DNA of 64,000 bases, taken from positions 375,346-439,345 of the forward strand of contig NZ_SJPM01000002.1 of the NCBI RefSeq assembly GCF_007859915.1, in the 5' to 3' direction. This DNA comes from Neorhodopirellula pilleata (GTDB lineage Bacteria; Planctomycetota; Planctomycetia; Pirellulales; Pirellulaceae). Position 1 is the stretch's first letter. Each line of letters begins with the position of its first letter. The notes beneath the pieces are model-generated. The model saw nothing but the letters and a program-made list of their open reading frames with translations, did no database searches and was not told the origin of the DNA. Positions 1 through 8,823 of this stretch are shown here, in pieces. The translations under genes were made by a program, and so were the position numbers.

Positions 1-546
1 CGGGTCGCCACCGAGTCCGACGCAGGTGCTTTGACCGAGTTTCAAGTTACTCGTTTGCCAAACGGCTTCGTAGGTCAACGTTCCCGAGCGGCTCATCACG
101 CCGATCTTGCCGGGGGTGTGAATGTATCCGGGCATGATGCCGATCTTGCACTGCCCCGGCGTGATCAAACCGGGACAGTTCGGGCCGATCAAGATCGAGT
201 TGCTCGCTTTGACTTTTTCATAAACGCGAACCATGTCGATCACGGGCACACCTTCGGTGATCGCGGCGATCACGCGGATGCCCGCATCGACGGCTTCGAG
301 AATCGCGTCGGCGGTGAAGGGCGGCGGGACGAAGATCATCGTCGCGTCGGCACCGGTTTGCTGGACCGCTTCCTCGACGGTGTCGAAGACCGGCATGCCT
401 TCGACTTCTTGGCCACCTTTGCCCGGCGTGACGCCGCCGACCATTTGAGTGCCATAGTCGCGGCAGCCCATCGCATGGAACTTGCCCGCGTTGCCGGTGA
501 TGCCTTGGCAGATCACCTTAGTGTTCTTATCGACCAGAATACTCAT
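1..546 (-). CDS. sucD: Succinyl-CoA ligase [ADP-forming] subunit alpha, 3' end cut by window edge
   Basis: TCA-cycle enzyme subunit that, with SucC, interconverts succinyl-CoA and succinate with formation of a nucleoside triphosphate in the cytoplasm. The 182 visible codons start [15 protein letters not shown] and contain the CoA-binding Rossmann part ([14 protein letters not shown]) and the segment [17 protein letters not shown] that is conserved in this subunit. The phospho-histidine region would lie beyond the left edge. The ATG at 546 is the only start that fits the family. It follows sucC on the same strand after about 118 bp, so the two probably form an operon. Identification is firm; only the C-terminal part is unseen. 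Confidence 0.96.
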   Translation of the reverse strand, partial: MSILVDKNTKVICQGITGNAGKFHAMGCRDYGTQMVGGVTPGKGGQEVEGMPVFDTVEEAVQQTGADATMIFVPPPFTADAILEAVDAGIRVIAAITEGVPVIDMVRVYEKVKASNSILIGPNCPGLITPGQCKIGIMPGYIHTPGKIGVMSRSGTLTYEAVWQTSNLKLGQSTCVGLGGDP

Positions 547-559
547 TTCAATAGCTTTT

Positions 560-655
560 AGCGATTGGCAATTAGCGGTTGGCTAACAGCCGAGGGTGTG
601 ATGTGACGTGCATGAAAAAAGCTAACAGCTAACAGCTAATAGCTAACAAGCTGCG
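560..655. repeat. Short AGCTAACAGCTAAT-type repeat tract between sucC and sucD
   Basis: The sucC-sucD spacer contains several imperfect copies of a GCTAAC/TAGC motif around 575-652 (for example AGCTAACAGCTAACAGC). A related tract (AACAGCTAATCGCC) lies at about 3774-3806 beside another gene end. It looks like a dispersed simple-repeat family; no regulatory role can be shown from sequence. Confidence 0.55.
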
Positions 656-664
656 GCAAGGCCG

Positions 665-1849
665 CTAGGCGGTCGCGGCGACAATCTTTTTGGCGGCGTC
701 GGTCAGGTCCATCGCGGTGATGATGTCGACGTCGCTGTCTTCGAGCATCTTGCGGCCTTCCTCGACTTCGGTGCCTTCGAGTCGAACGACCAAAGGCACG
801 TTGAAACCGACCTCTTTGCTGGCCGTGATCAACGCACCGGCGATCGTCGTGCAACGGGCGATCCCGCCGAAGATATTGACCAAGACGCCTTTGCAATTGG
901 GGTCCGACAAAAGGATCCGGAACGCTTCGGTGACTTGAGCCGCGTTGGCACCACCGCCGACGTCCAAGAAGTTGGCCGGTTGCCCGCCGTGGTACTTGAT
1001 GATGTCCATTGTCGACATGGCCAGTCCGGCACCGTTGACCAAGCAGGCGATGTTGCCGTCGAGTTTGACGTAACTTAGCCCCGCCTTGCCGGCTCGGATT
1101 TCGCTCTCTTCCTCTTCGCTGAGGTCACGCAGTGATTCGAGGTCCTGGTGACGGAACATCGCATTTTCATCGAACGTGATTTTCGCGTCCAAAGCGATCA
1201 TTTCGCCGTTGCCGGTGATCACGAGCGGGTTGATCTCGGCGAGCGAGCAATCGTACTTGATGAAGAACTTCGACATCGCGGTCAGGAACTTGAACGCGCT
1301 CTTGGCGGCCGGTCCTTCGATGTTCAGTTTCTTGCATAGTTTGCGGATCTGGAACGCTTCGAGTCCGATCGCCGGGTCGAACGCTTCCTTATAGATCAGC
1401 TCGGGGGTTTCTTCGGCGACCTTTTCGATCTCAACGCCGCCCTCGGTGCTGGCCATCAAGACCGGCTTGGACGAGGCGCGGTCGACGACGATGCCGAGGT
1501 ACAGTTCGCGGGCGATGTCACAACCGGCCTCGACGAAGACTTTCGAAACCGTTTGGCCTTCGGGCCCGGTTTGGATCGTGACCAGTTTATTGCCGAGCAA
1601 TCCGGCGGCGGCGGCTTTGGCTTCGTCCGCCGATTTGCACAACACCACGCCCTTTTGGTCCGGGTTGTCGATGATGTTCCCTTTGCCCCGACCGCCCGCG
1701 TGGATTTGGGCTTTGACCACGGCGATTTTGCCGCCTAATTTGTCGTATGCGGCCGCAGCCTCGTCGGGCGTCGTCACCATGATCCCTTCCAGGACGGGGA
1801 CGCCGGCGGCGCGGAAGAGTTCTTTTCCTTGATACTCGTGAATTTTCAT
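665..1849 (-). CDS. sucC: Succinyl-CoA ligase [ADP-forming] subunit beta
   Basis: Beta subunit of succinyl-CoA synthetase, carrying the ATP-grasp nucleotide-binding domain. The 394-residue product starts [19 protein letters not shown], exactly the family N-terminus, so the ATG at 1849 is preferred over an in-frame upstream start. Visible family signatures are [14 protein letters not shown] (ATP-grasp), [23 protein letters not shown], and the C-terminal segment [15 protein letters not shown] followed by [10 protein letters not shown]. Length is normal. It lies directly upstream of sucD on the minus strand, consistent with a sucCD transcript. Confidence 0.97.
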   Translation of the reverse strand: MKIHEYQGKELFRAAGVPVLEGIMVTTPDEAAAAYDKLGGKIAVVKAQIHAGGRGKGNIIDNPDQKGVVLCKSADEAKAAAAGLLGNKLVTIQTGPEGQTVSKVFVEAGCDIARELYLGIVVDRASSKPVLMASTEGGVEIEKVAEETPELIYKEAFDPAIGLEAFQIRKLCKKLNIEGPAAKSAFKFLTAMSKFFIKYDCSLAEINPLVITGNGEMIALDAKITFDENAMFRHQDLESLRDLSEEEESEIRAGKAGLSYVKLDGNIACLVNGAGLAMSTMDIIKYHGGQPANFLDVGGGANAAQVTEAFRILLSDPNCKGVLVNIFGGIARCTTIAGALITASKEVGFNVPLVVRLEGTEVEEGRKMLEDSDVDIITAMDLTDAAKKIVAATA

Positions 1850-1920
1850 CAGGACGAATCCCGCTGGGCGGATCAAATGGGTGGATTGGCAAAACAAAAC
1901 GACGTGGCCAACGCAAACGA

Positions 1921-3654
1921 TTGTTGTTCGGCCGGTCTGCGGGGAATATAAACCTTCGTCGAAGGCGTCGCCACGGGTGCGAAACCTTGGATTCTTTCAA
2001 TAGGGCAAATCCGATTATCAATCAGAACGCAACTTCCGCAGCCATTTCGTCCATTGTGGTGCTAAGCGAAGGCGACCACGTCGGCGTCGCGGTGCGGCGA
2101 TTGATCGCAGGCGAAAACATCGAGAGCCCTCTGGCGAGCGGTTCGGACCCGATCGTGCCCGGACAAGCCATCCCGGCGGGACATAAGATCGCGCTGCGGT
2201 CGGTGGCAATCGGCGACCCCGTGCTGAAGTACGGCAGCCCGATCGGGGTCGCGACCGAGGCGATTTCGGTCGGTGACCACGTGCACAGTCACAACCTCGC
2301 CGACGCTCACGAATCGAACATGGGCAACGCGGTCACCGGGCGACGCTCGACCGTGCGGAGTCTTGATCCCGAGAACACACATCGCCCCCAAAGACGCGAG
2401 TTCCTCGGCTACGATCGTGGCGACGGGCGAGTCGGCACTCGCAACTACGTGCTGATCGCCTCGCGGGTGAACTGCAGCGCGACCGTGTGCCACCAAATTG
2501 CCAAACGCTTTCCCGTCGAAAGGTTAGCGGAATTCCCCAACGTCGACGGCATCGCGCTCGCAACGCACACGACCGGATGTGCGCTGCAATACGCCAGTCC
2601 CAAGCAACAAGCATTGGGGCGAGTGCTTCGTGGCTACGCCGCTCACGCGAACGTCGGGGCGACCTTGATGATCGGTTTGGGATGCGAACAGACGACGCCG
2701 GAGTACTTGAAAGACCATCATCGGTTGGTGTCGATCGGCGTGAATGGTTCATCCAAGAACAACGCGATCGCCGAGCCGTCTTGTCAAAACGACGAGGTCG
2801 GCGTGGCGATGTTGACGATGCAAGCCGAAGGCGGAACGCGGGCGACGATCGATCGCGGCGAACGGATGATCGAAACATTGCTCGATCAAGCCAACCAGTT
2901 TCGCCGTACTCCCGTCGACGCATCGCACTTGCGGCTGGCGCTGGAGTGCGGTGGCAGCGACGGTTACTCAGGCGTGACGGCCAACCCGGTCGTCGGCCGC
3001 GTCGCGGATTTAGTCGTTGCCCATGGCGGCGCGGCGGTACTCAGCGAGACGACGGAAATCTACGGGGCCGAACATCTATTGACGTCGCGGGCGGTGAGCG
3101 ACGAGGTCGCCGCCAAGTTGATAGCCAAGATCCAGTGGTGGAAAGAGCATGTGGCGGTCTACGGCGGCGTGCTCGATAACAACCCTTCGATCGGGAACAA
3201 AGCGGGCGGTTTGACTACGATCACCGAAAAGTCGCTCGGTGCGGTCGCCAAGAGCGGCACCAGTCCTCTCGTCGATGTCGTTGATTACGCCGCTCCGATT
3301 CCGACGCAAGGCCTTTCGGTAATGGACACACCCGGTTTCGACCCGGCGAGCGTGACCGGCAAAGTCGCCGGCGGATGCAACTTGGTACTATTCACGACCG
3401 GCCGAGGAAGTTGCTTCGGTGGCAAACCGGTCCCGGTGATCAAAATCGCGAGCAACTCGTTGCTCTTCGAATCCATGTCTGAGGATATGGATTTCGACGC
3501 GGGCGTGGTCTTGACCGGCCAGACGATCGAATCGGTGGGTGATCGTTTGTGGGAACAGGTTCTATTGCACGCCAGCGGCACGGCGACGTGCAGCGAACAA
3601 CTCGGACTCGGCGATCATGAATTCGTCCCATGGACCGTCGGCCCGACTTTGTGA
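1921..3654 (+). CDS. UxaA-family altronate/galactarate-type dehydratase
   Basis: Belongs to the UxaA/GarD family of sugar-acid dehydratases that remove water from hexuronate-derived acids such as altronate. The N-terminal SAF-like domain is clear ([22 protein letters not shown], then HVHSHNLAD). It is followed by the catalytic part with [36 protein letters not shown] and [20 protein letters not shown]. Both family halves are in one chain of the usual size. The start is uncertain: there is no in-frame ATG near the conserved N-terminus, so the frame is shown from a TTG at 1921. TTG 1987 or GTG 2056 would fit the family length better. It is divergent from sucC. The exact substrate cannot be fixed from sequence. 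Confidence 0.85.
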   Translation: MLFGRSAGNINLRRRRRHGCETLDSFNRANPIINQNATSAAISSIVVLSEGDHVGVAVRRLIAGENIESPLASGSDPIVPGQAIPAGHKIALRSVAIGDPVLKYGSPIGVATEAISVGDHVHSHNLADAHESNMGNAVTGRRSTVRSLDPENTHRPQRREFLGYDRGDGRVGTRNYVLIASRVNCSATVCHQIAKRFPVERLAEFPNVDGIALATHTTGCALQYASPKQQALGRVLRGYAAHANVGATLMIGLGCEQTTPEYLKDHHRLVSIGVNGSSKNNAIAEPSCQNDEVGVAMLTMQAEGGTRATIDRGERMIETLLDQANQFRRTPVDASHLRLALECGGSDGYSGVTANPVVGRVADLVVAHGGAAVLSETTEIYGAEHLLTSRAVSDEVAAKLIAKIQWWKEHVAVYGGVLDNNPSIGNKAGGLTTITEKSLGAVAKSGTSPLVDVVDYAAPIPTQGLSVMDTPGFDPASVTGKVAGGCNLVLFTTGRGSCFGGKPVPVIKIASNSLLFESMSEDMDFDAGVVLTGQTIESVGDRLWEQVLLHASGTATCSEQLGLGDHEFVPWTVGPTL

Positions 3655-3806
3655 GTGGCGGTTCGCTTCGATCGGCCGGGTCTCCGCCGAAGCGGCTGCG
3701 ACCCAGCCTACACGGTGCCCCGAAGTAGGCTCGGTGGAGGAGGCTTTGCGACGAACACCCGGCAGCTCTGAGCCAACAGCTAATCGCCAACAGCCAACAG
3801 CTAATC
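3655..3806. repeat. Palindrome and GCTAAT-type repeats in convergent spacer
   Basis: The spacer between two convergent genes holds a partial palindrome around 3700-3745 (GACCCAGCCTAC against GTAGGCTCGG). A related sequence occurs near 40565-40610. The AACAGCTAATCGCC tract follows at about 3774-3806. No gene is seen. Confidence 0.45.
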
Positions 3807-5510
3807 TTACGCGATAATATCGCGCCGGTTTTGGACGTAATCCCAAAGTACAAAACGGTCCAAGTCTTTGCCGCTGGTGAAGAACACGCGGCCCTTGGTC
3901 GCTTGGGCCATGCGGTATGCGAACCGGATATCCTCTTGGCTTTGCGACCAACTCGGGATCAAGAAGATATTGATCGTGATGCCTTCCTTGTGACATAGCT
4001 GCGCCTCCCGCATCGTCGCGGCTTCCGTTTGCGGGTCGGGCGGATAGAGCATGTACAGTGTCTCGTCTTCGAAGTGCGCCGTCGGCAGACCGTCGGTGAT
4101 CAAACACACTTGCCGGTTCGGCGTATCGCAGTTGATCAGATTCGTGCGGGCCAGCTTCAACGCGTGTTGGATGTTGGTGAAGTGCGGATGGATTTGATGC
4201 TCGGTGATGTCCGGGTTGGACATGTCGCATTTCAATCGCACCCATGGATCATGGATGGTCACGGTCTTGGGCATGAGTTCGATGATCTCGCCGGGGGAAC
4301 GCAACTTGGCGAACGTGTACATCTCGATGAACTTCAAAAAGTCACCGGGGTACTCGCTGTTGATGAGTCCTTGCAATCCCAAGGCCATGCGTTTGACGTT
4401 GATGTATTGGCCGTCGTATCGCATCGATCCGCTCATGTCCATGATCACGGCGGTCGCGCACTTGGGATGGTTTCGCGTTTTGTGAACGACGATGTCGTCG
4501 GAGTGCAAACGCAACGGCCGTTCGTCTTTTTGACGAATCAATGAATTGATGATCGTTTGCGGCAGGTCCAAGTTCGCAACGCTGTCGCCGAACTCATAAG
4601 GCTTGGTTTGTTGCAACTCGACGGCACCTTCACCGACGACGTCGCCTTCGTGTCGTCCCGAGCGAGAAGGGGCCAGTTCACTGAAGATTCGCTGCAGCAA
4701 TCGGCCTTGAAAAATCTTGTAGGCCTTGGGCGTTAAGCGGAAACCCTTGCCGTCGGGGCGTCGTTCAAGCCCTTGGCGTTCGGCTTGTTCGCGGAGCATG
4801 TTCTCGATTTGAGTCCGCATCTCTTCGAGCTGTTCCATGTCGCCCGGTTGTGCGAACTCGCTGAGCATCTCCATGTCGATAAGGCCGATCTGAGCGGTCT
4901 TTTCGGCTTGGTCGAGTTGTTCCAACAGCTCGTCAATCTTCTCGAGTTCCTCTTTGATTTCCAGTGCCTTCGGAACGGTCATCGATTCGTTGCCGGTGAA
5001 CTCGTACTTCGTCGCCAGCTCTTCGATGTTGTGCTTATCGGCCATCGCCGAACCGGTTGCCAACAGATTGCGGGCGAGTGAACTTTGATCGTCGCCGGTC
5101 TCGTACCACAGTCGTTCGATCAAGAACGGTTGCTCTTGATTGATCGCCATTTGAAACAATTTTTCCATCCGGGCGGGTGGTTTGACTTTCTTGGCGGCTT
5201 GGTGGAACGCCTTGCGAGCCTTCTTTTGCACCGTGCGGGATTCGTAGGTTTCGAGTATCTTGCGTTTACGCTCTTCAAGCAGTGCGCGAAGAAAATCGAT
5301 ACTCGGACCCAAACCGGCGATTTGGGAAGGGTCGAGCCGGACGGCGTTGGCGAGTTCCTCGTCGGTCAGCTCGCGGAAGTTTCCGTACATCAACGCCTGC
5401 TCGAACGCCGGCGTGACCAAGTCCGGCGGCGGCTGAGTGGGCGGCGGGAATGCGGTCGGATCGTATTTCTGATAGGCGTGGATGACACCACCGAGGGAAC
5501 GATTTTTCAT
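3807..5510 (-). CDS. VWA-domain protein (CoxE-like, MIDAS-containing)
   Basis: A 567-residue cytoplasmic protein. The N-terminal 330 residues are charged and helical (KAFHQAAKKVKPP, then a Glu-rich coiled segment IKEELEKIDELLEQLDQAEK). The C-terminal von Willebrand A domain has an intact metal site (MDMSGSM) plus CLITDGLPTAHFEDE. Proteins of this build often partner with MoxR-like ATPases, but none lies next to it here, so the partner is unknown. Start taken at ATG 5510 (MKNRSLGG); a GTG two codons upstream is possible. It ends with RRDIIA. The domain call is firm; the role is not known. Confidence 0.85.
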   Translation of the reverse strand: MKNRSLGGVIHAYQKYDPTAFPPPTQPPPDLVTPAFEQALMYGNFRELTDEELANAVRLDPSQIAGLGPSIDFLRALLEERKRKILETYESRTVQKKARKAFHQAAKKVKPPARMEKLFQMAINQEQPFLIERLWYETGDDQSSLARNLLATGSAMADKHNIEELATKYEFTGNESMTVPKALEIKEELEKIDELLEQLDQAEKTAQIGLIDMEMLSEFAQPGDMEQLEEMRTQIENMLREQAERQGLERRPDGKGFRLTPKAYKIFQGRLLQRIFSELAPSRSGRHEGDVVGEGAVELQQTKPYEFGDSVANLDLPQTIINSLIRQKDERPLRLHSDDIVVHKTRNHPKCATAVIMDMSGSMRYDGQYINVKRMALGLQGLINSEYPGDFLKFIEMYTFAKLRSPGEIIELMPKTVTIHDPWVRLKCDMSNPDITEHQIHPHFTNIQHALKLARTNLINCDTPNRQVCLITDGLPTAHFEDETLYMLYPPDPQTEAATMREAQLCHKEGITINIFLIPSWSQSQEDIRFAYRMAQATKGRVFFTSGKDLDRFVLWDYVQNRRDIIA

Positions 5511-5583
5511 GACCACACTGGATTGAATAAGGAAAGGGCTCGTTCGCAGATCACCACTTCATCAGCCGCAACACGCTAGCGGG

Positions 5584-5692
5584 CTGTTGATTTAGTGCAC
5601 GATTGGGCGTTTTCGTTTAACGGCAAGCCGCAGGCGTCTGCGTTCTCAAGCTCTGTCGCCTGCGGCTTGCCGTTAAACGACTAAATCAACAG
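5584..5692. repeat. Palindromic element, TGTTGATTTA family, copy 1
   Basis: About 109 bp with terminal inverted repeats CTGTTGATTTAGT and ACTAAATCAACAG. An inner perfect stem is built from CGTTTAACGGCAAGCCGCAG and its complement. A near copy lies at 13471-13579 and a relative with a different core at 48162-48267. It lies upstream of the VWA gene start and has no coding capacity. Confidence 0.8.
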
Positions 5693-5853
5693 ACCACTAG
5701 CGCGTCGCGGCTGATGATCGAACGTAGTCCTATTGTACGTGGACGCAAAGCCGACGGATTGACTTTCAGCAAAGCATGAAAGTCGATCGGATGAAAATCG
5801 AATGCCGCCGAATCGAAAACGAATAAGCTCGAACCATCATTTCACCCACATCC

Positions 5854-6111
5854 ATGACGAAACCGAAACAAACCGCCGAGCCGTCTCGGTACGATACCCC
5901 CGAACAAATTCGCGAGAATTTTCAGCGATGGTGGCAGGCGATGGAAGTGTCCGACGCGATGTTGATGGCCGGGCTTCGAGATCGAATCGGTCCCGACGGC
6001 GACTTGAAGGAAGCCTACCGCCAATGGAACGAACGACGGCGAGCCACCAAACTGCGTGCCTATGAGAAAGCGGGCGAACGATACTCGAAATGGCTCGCCG
6101 AACAAAAATAA
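5854..6111 (+). CDS. Small conserved-looking hypothetical protein
   Basis: An 85-residue, charged, probably all-helical cytoplasmic protein (DTPEQIRENFQRWWQAM, then ERRRATKLRAYEKAGERYSK). There is no signal peptide or membrane segment and I recognise no known domain. The start ATG follows a short A-rich leader without a clear ribosome site. Codon use looks like that of the neighbouring genes, which supports real coding. It lies alone between the VWA gene and the kinase gene. Function unknown. Confidence 0.6.
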   Translation: MTKPKQTAEPSRYDTPEQIRENFQRWWQAMEVSDAMLMAGLRDRIGPDGDLKEAYRQWNERRRATKLRAYEKAGERYSKWLAEQK

Positions 6112-6407
6112 CCTACTAGGTCAGTAATTTGCCGTAGCGCGATCGCGTTGCGGTTGATTCGATCATGGATTTGCGAAGACGTCCGAAGATTTGCAGCGAT
6201 TGGCACTAAGCCGAAACTCTTGGCGAGTTTCGCTACCCTGGCGTCTCGCTATCCTGAACTTTCGCCACCGTCGACTGTTACTACCCTCCAATTGAATAGG
6301 AGTCCCATGCCGCCGAAACTTGTCATGCAGACGCTTAATCAATTATGGTTGCAACTTCAAAAATCGAACGTTCAAGTCGCCATCGGACGCTATCGCGACG
6401 AACAATC
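6112..6407. repeat. Gene-free spacer with short palindrome
   Basis: About 300 bp upstream of the kinase gene. It contains a small hairpin-type repeat at about 6210-6235 (GCCGAAACTCTTGGCGAGTTTC, arms GAAACTC/GAGTTTC). A possible upstream in-frame ATG of the kinase lies at 6345. No convincing gene was found. Confidence 0.4.
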
Positions 6408-7250
6408 ATGACTCGCTTGCCACCCTTACCGTCATCCAGTCCGCCGAAACTTCGCGTCGGAAGTCGCGTGGGAAAATATCGCTTGGAGAAGCGGATCGGT
6501 TCGGGCGGATTCGCGGATGTGTATTCCGCCACCGACACGTTGCTGAACATCAAGGTGGCCCTCAAGATCCCCAACGCCAAATGGGTTTCCAAAGAACTGA
6601 TCGACGAGTTTCGTCGCGAATCCAAGTTGACGATGGGGTTAGAACACCCCAATATTTTGCCGATTCGCGACGCCAGCTTCATCGACGACCATTTCGTGAT
6701 CGTCGTTCCGTTGGCCGCACGCACGCTCGACGACCGGCTCAAGAGCCGCATGTCGTTCGATACGGCCTTTGATTTCGGCTCCCAGTTGCTCGACGCGGTC
6801 GCTTACGCTCACAGTTGCGGGATCATCCACTGCGACATCAAACCGGAAAACATCCTCCTGTTCGACGACGGGACGCTGCGATTGGGGGACTTCGGGATCG
6901 CCAAGGCGGCCCAGAAAACGATCAGTAGTGCCGGGACCGGGACACTTGGTTACATGGCCCCCGAACAGGCGATGGGGAAGCCGTCAACGCGGGCCGATGT
7001 TTTTTCGATCGGATTGATTCTTTATCGAATGTTTTCGGGAAAATGGCCGGAATATCCGTTTGAATGGCCTTTTCCGGGGTCGCCCGGTTTTCGCAAGCGA
7101 GTCCACCCGGACTTAATCCTGGTGATCCGCAAATCCGTTGCAATTAAACCAAGAGATCGATACCCCGACGCCGTCAAAATGTCCGAGGCTTGGGAGAAAT
7201 GTCGGATCAAAGCAACCCGTTTTGCAAAACGAAGCCGCAAGGCAACGTAG
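6408..7250 (+). CDS. Serine/threonine protein kinase, catalytic domain only
   Basis: A 280-residue Hanks-type kinase with no membrane or sensor domain. Catalytic elements in order: Gly-rich loop RIGSGGFADVY (about residue 29), VALKIP lysine (about 53), HCDIKPENIL catalytic loop (HRD has become HCD but the Asp is kept), DFGIAKA, and GYMAPEQA. It is therefore likely active. The ATG at 6408 (MTRLPPLP) is preferred because it begins just before the domain; an in-frame ATG at 6345 would add 21 residues. A PP2C phosphatase gene follows 87 bp downstream on the same strand, which suggests a kinase/phosphatase switch pair. Confidence 0.93.
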   Translation: MTRLPPLPSSSPPKLRVGSRVGKYRLEKRIGSGGFADVYSATDTLLNIKVALKIPNAKWVSKELIDEFRRESKLTMGLEHPNILPIRDASFIDDHFVIVVPLAARTLDDRLKSRMSFDTAFDFGSQLLDAVAYAHSCGIIHCDIKPENILLFDDGTLRLGDFGIAKAAQKTISSAGTGTLGYMAPEQAMGKPSTRADVFSIGLILYRMFSGKWPEYPFEWPFPGSPGFRKRVHPDLILVIRKSVAIKPRDRYPDAVKMSEAWEKCRIKATRFAKRSRKAT

Positions 7251-7273
7251 AATTCAAAAGCCCCCAATCAAAG

Positions 7274-7327
7274 CACTCTTCACCCTTCACTCTTCACTCT
7301 TCACTCTTCACTCTTCACTCTTCACTC
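7274..7327. repeat. 7-bp tandem repeat (TTCACTC)n between kinase and phosphatase genes
   Basis: Six perfect copies of TTCACTC occupy 7286-7327, preceded by one imperfect copy (TTCACCC) and a partial one. The array ends 10 bp before the phosphatase GTG start at 7338, so it fills the position where a ribosome binding site would lie. Confidence 0.9.
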
Positions 7328-7337
7328 CCCCCCACCC

Positions 7338-8183
7338 GTGACCACCGTCCTCGATACCGCCGTCCACCTGTTTCTCGAAAGCGAGATGGAGTCGCCCCGC
7401 GTCCTGCCGGTCGATTTCGTGGATTCACATCGATTCGGGGCCGGCAAGCCTGGGCATTTGGTTGTTTTCTCGCGGACCTGCCCGGACAAGGACGAGCCCA
7501 ACGACGACAGTGCCGCTGTAATCCGCCTGCCCGACGGGGCGTTGGTGATGGCGGTGGCCGATGGGGTGGGTGGCGCGCCGTTGGGCTACAAGGCGTCCGC
7601 GATCGCGGTACAGTGCATCGCCGAAAGTCTGCAAGACCGCATCGACGGCTCGGATCTACGTCCGGCGATTCTGGACGGGATCGAGAGGGCGAACGCCGAA
7701 ATTTTGGACATGGGCACGGGAGCCGCCACGACGATCTCGATCGTCGAAGTTCAAAATCGGATCGCTCGCGGATACCAAGTCGGTGATTCGATGGCGATGA
7801 TCGTCGGCCAACGGGGCACGATGAAATGGCGATCGACGTCCCATTCGCCCGTCGGTTACTTGATCGAATCGGGCGCGATCGAAGAAGCCGAAGCGATGTT
7901 GCACGATGACCGGCACATCGTTTCGAATTTGGTCGGGTCGCGCGAAATGCACATCGAGATCGGCCCGGCGATTCCGCTGGCCGTTCGCGACAGTATCGTC
8001 ATTGCCAGCGACGGGTTGTTCGACAACTTGCAACTCGGCGAGATCGCTCAGCTCGCCCGCATCGGCAAACCGCTCGATCGCATGAATGCGCTGGTCGCGT
8101 TGGCGAGCAAGCGGATGCGGGGTGAAGACCACTCGATGCCCGGTAAACCGGACGACTTGGCGGTCGTCTTGATGACACCGTAG
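7338..8183 (+). CDS. PP2C-family protein serine/threonine phosphatase
   Basis: A 281-residue metal-dependent phosphatase, the expected counter-enzyme to the kinase just upstream. PP2C motifs are present in order: NDDSAAV and MAVADGVGG (metal-binding Asp residues), a GAATTISIV strand, YQVGDSMAMIV, VIASDGLFDN, and C-terminal KPDDLAVVLM with the last metal Asp. No membrane or sensor domain is attached. The start is GTG 7338, chosen because it opens the frame right after the TTCACTC array; the N-terminal 30 residues are not conserved in the family. The substrate is unknown. Confidence 0.92.
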   Translation: MTTVLDTAVHLFLESEMESPRVLPVDFVDSHRFGAGKPGHLVVFSRTCPDKDEPNDDSAAVIRLPDGALVMAVADGVGGAPLGYKASAIAVQCIAESLQDRIDGSDLRPAILDGIERANAEILDMGTGAATTISIVEVQNRIARGYQVGDSMAMIVGQRGTMKWRSTSHSPVGYLIESGAIEEAEAMLHDDRHIVSNLVGSREMHIEIGPAIPLAVRDSIVIASDGLFDNLQLGEIAQLARIGKPLDRMNALVALASKRMRGEDHSMPGKPDDLAVVLMTP

Positions 8184-8212
8184 CTTGACTTTCCGAGTCG
8201 AGTTGCGGCTGG

Positions 8213-8345
8213 TTCCCAGGCTCCGGCCTGGGAACCCAATGCATCGCAGGCTCCCGCCTGGCGAGTCGGTACGGAACTTGGGGACGGGAGGCAGAGCCTC
8301 CAAAACAGTGCGTTCCCAGGCGGGAGCCTGGGAACGAGTGCATAC
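8213..8345. repeat. Multi-arm palindromic repeat (GTTCCCAGGC family)
   Basis: Contains two near-perfect palindromes, GTTCCCAGGCTCCGGCCTGG and GTTCCCAGGCGGGAGCCTGG (each closing with GAAC). Shorter GGCTCCCGCC/GGGAGGCAGAGCCTCC stems lie between them. It lies between convergent genes and could act as a bidirectional terminator, but its form is that of a mobile REP-like element. Confidence 0.75.
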
Positions 8346-8353
8346 CCTAGGGA

Positions 8354-8719
8354 TCAAAACGGTGCGTCTTCCTCATCGGCCGCTTCGTCGAATGCGTCGT
8401 TGGGATCCGAGCTTCCGCCCGCACCGCCTTCGAGTACTTGGAACGACATCGCTTCGACGTTGACGAAGAACTTCACTTCGCTATCGGGGTCTTTTTGCCA
8501 GCGTCGTCCGTTGAGTCGGTAAGTGACTTCGACGTTGTCGCCTTTCTTCAACCCGTCGACGAGATCGCATCCGTCGCGAGTGAACTCGACCGGGACGTAG
8601 TTAGTGAAGCTGCCTTGTTCTTGTTCCAGAACGACCATGCGTTTTCGAAAACCTTTCTGACCGTAGGTCTTCGTTTCTTCGACCAGGTGGACAATGCCAC
8701 GAACTTTTGCATCACTCAT
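8354..8719 (-). CDS. DUF3127 (SSB-like OB-fold) protein with acidic C-terminal tail
   Basis: A 121-residue protein matching the DUF3127 family: KVRGIVHLVEETKTYGQKGFRKRMVVLE, then YVPVEFTRDGCDLVDGLKKGDNVEV and NGRRW. These resemble OB-fold single-stranded DNA-binding proteins. The last residues are acidic and end DEEDAPF, like the SSB C-terminal tip that recruits repair and replication partners. It starts at ATG 8719 (MSDAKVRG). It follows hpnE on the same strand after about 100 bp. DNA binding is inferred from the family. Confidence 0.85.
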   Translation of the reverse strand: MSDAKVRGIVHLVEETKTYGQKGFRKRMVVLEQEQGSFTNYVPVEFTRDGCDLVDGLKKGDNVEVTYRLNGRRWQKDPDSEVKFFVNVEAMSFQVLEGGAGGSSDPNDAFDEAADEEDAPF

Positions 8720-8823
8720 CTAACTATCCGCTGCGGTTGAAATCGGTGCCTGTCGCCGGTGCGACGAACCAGAGTGTAAACCGACCAACCCATTTGATGT
8801 AGCCCCGGGATCGAGATCCGCCA

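Noticed and set aside
7274-7327. TTCACTC array as a CRISPR or origin iteron
   Set aside because: The units are contiguous 7-mers without spacers, and there is no replication gene or DnaA box cluster nearby.
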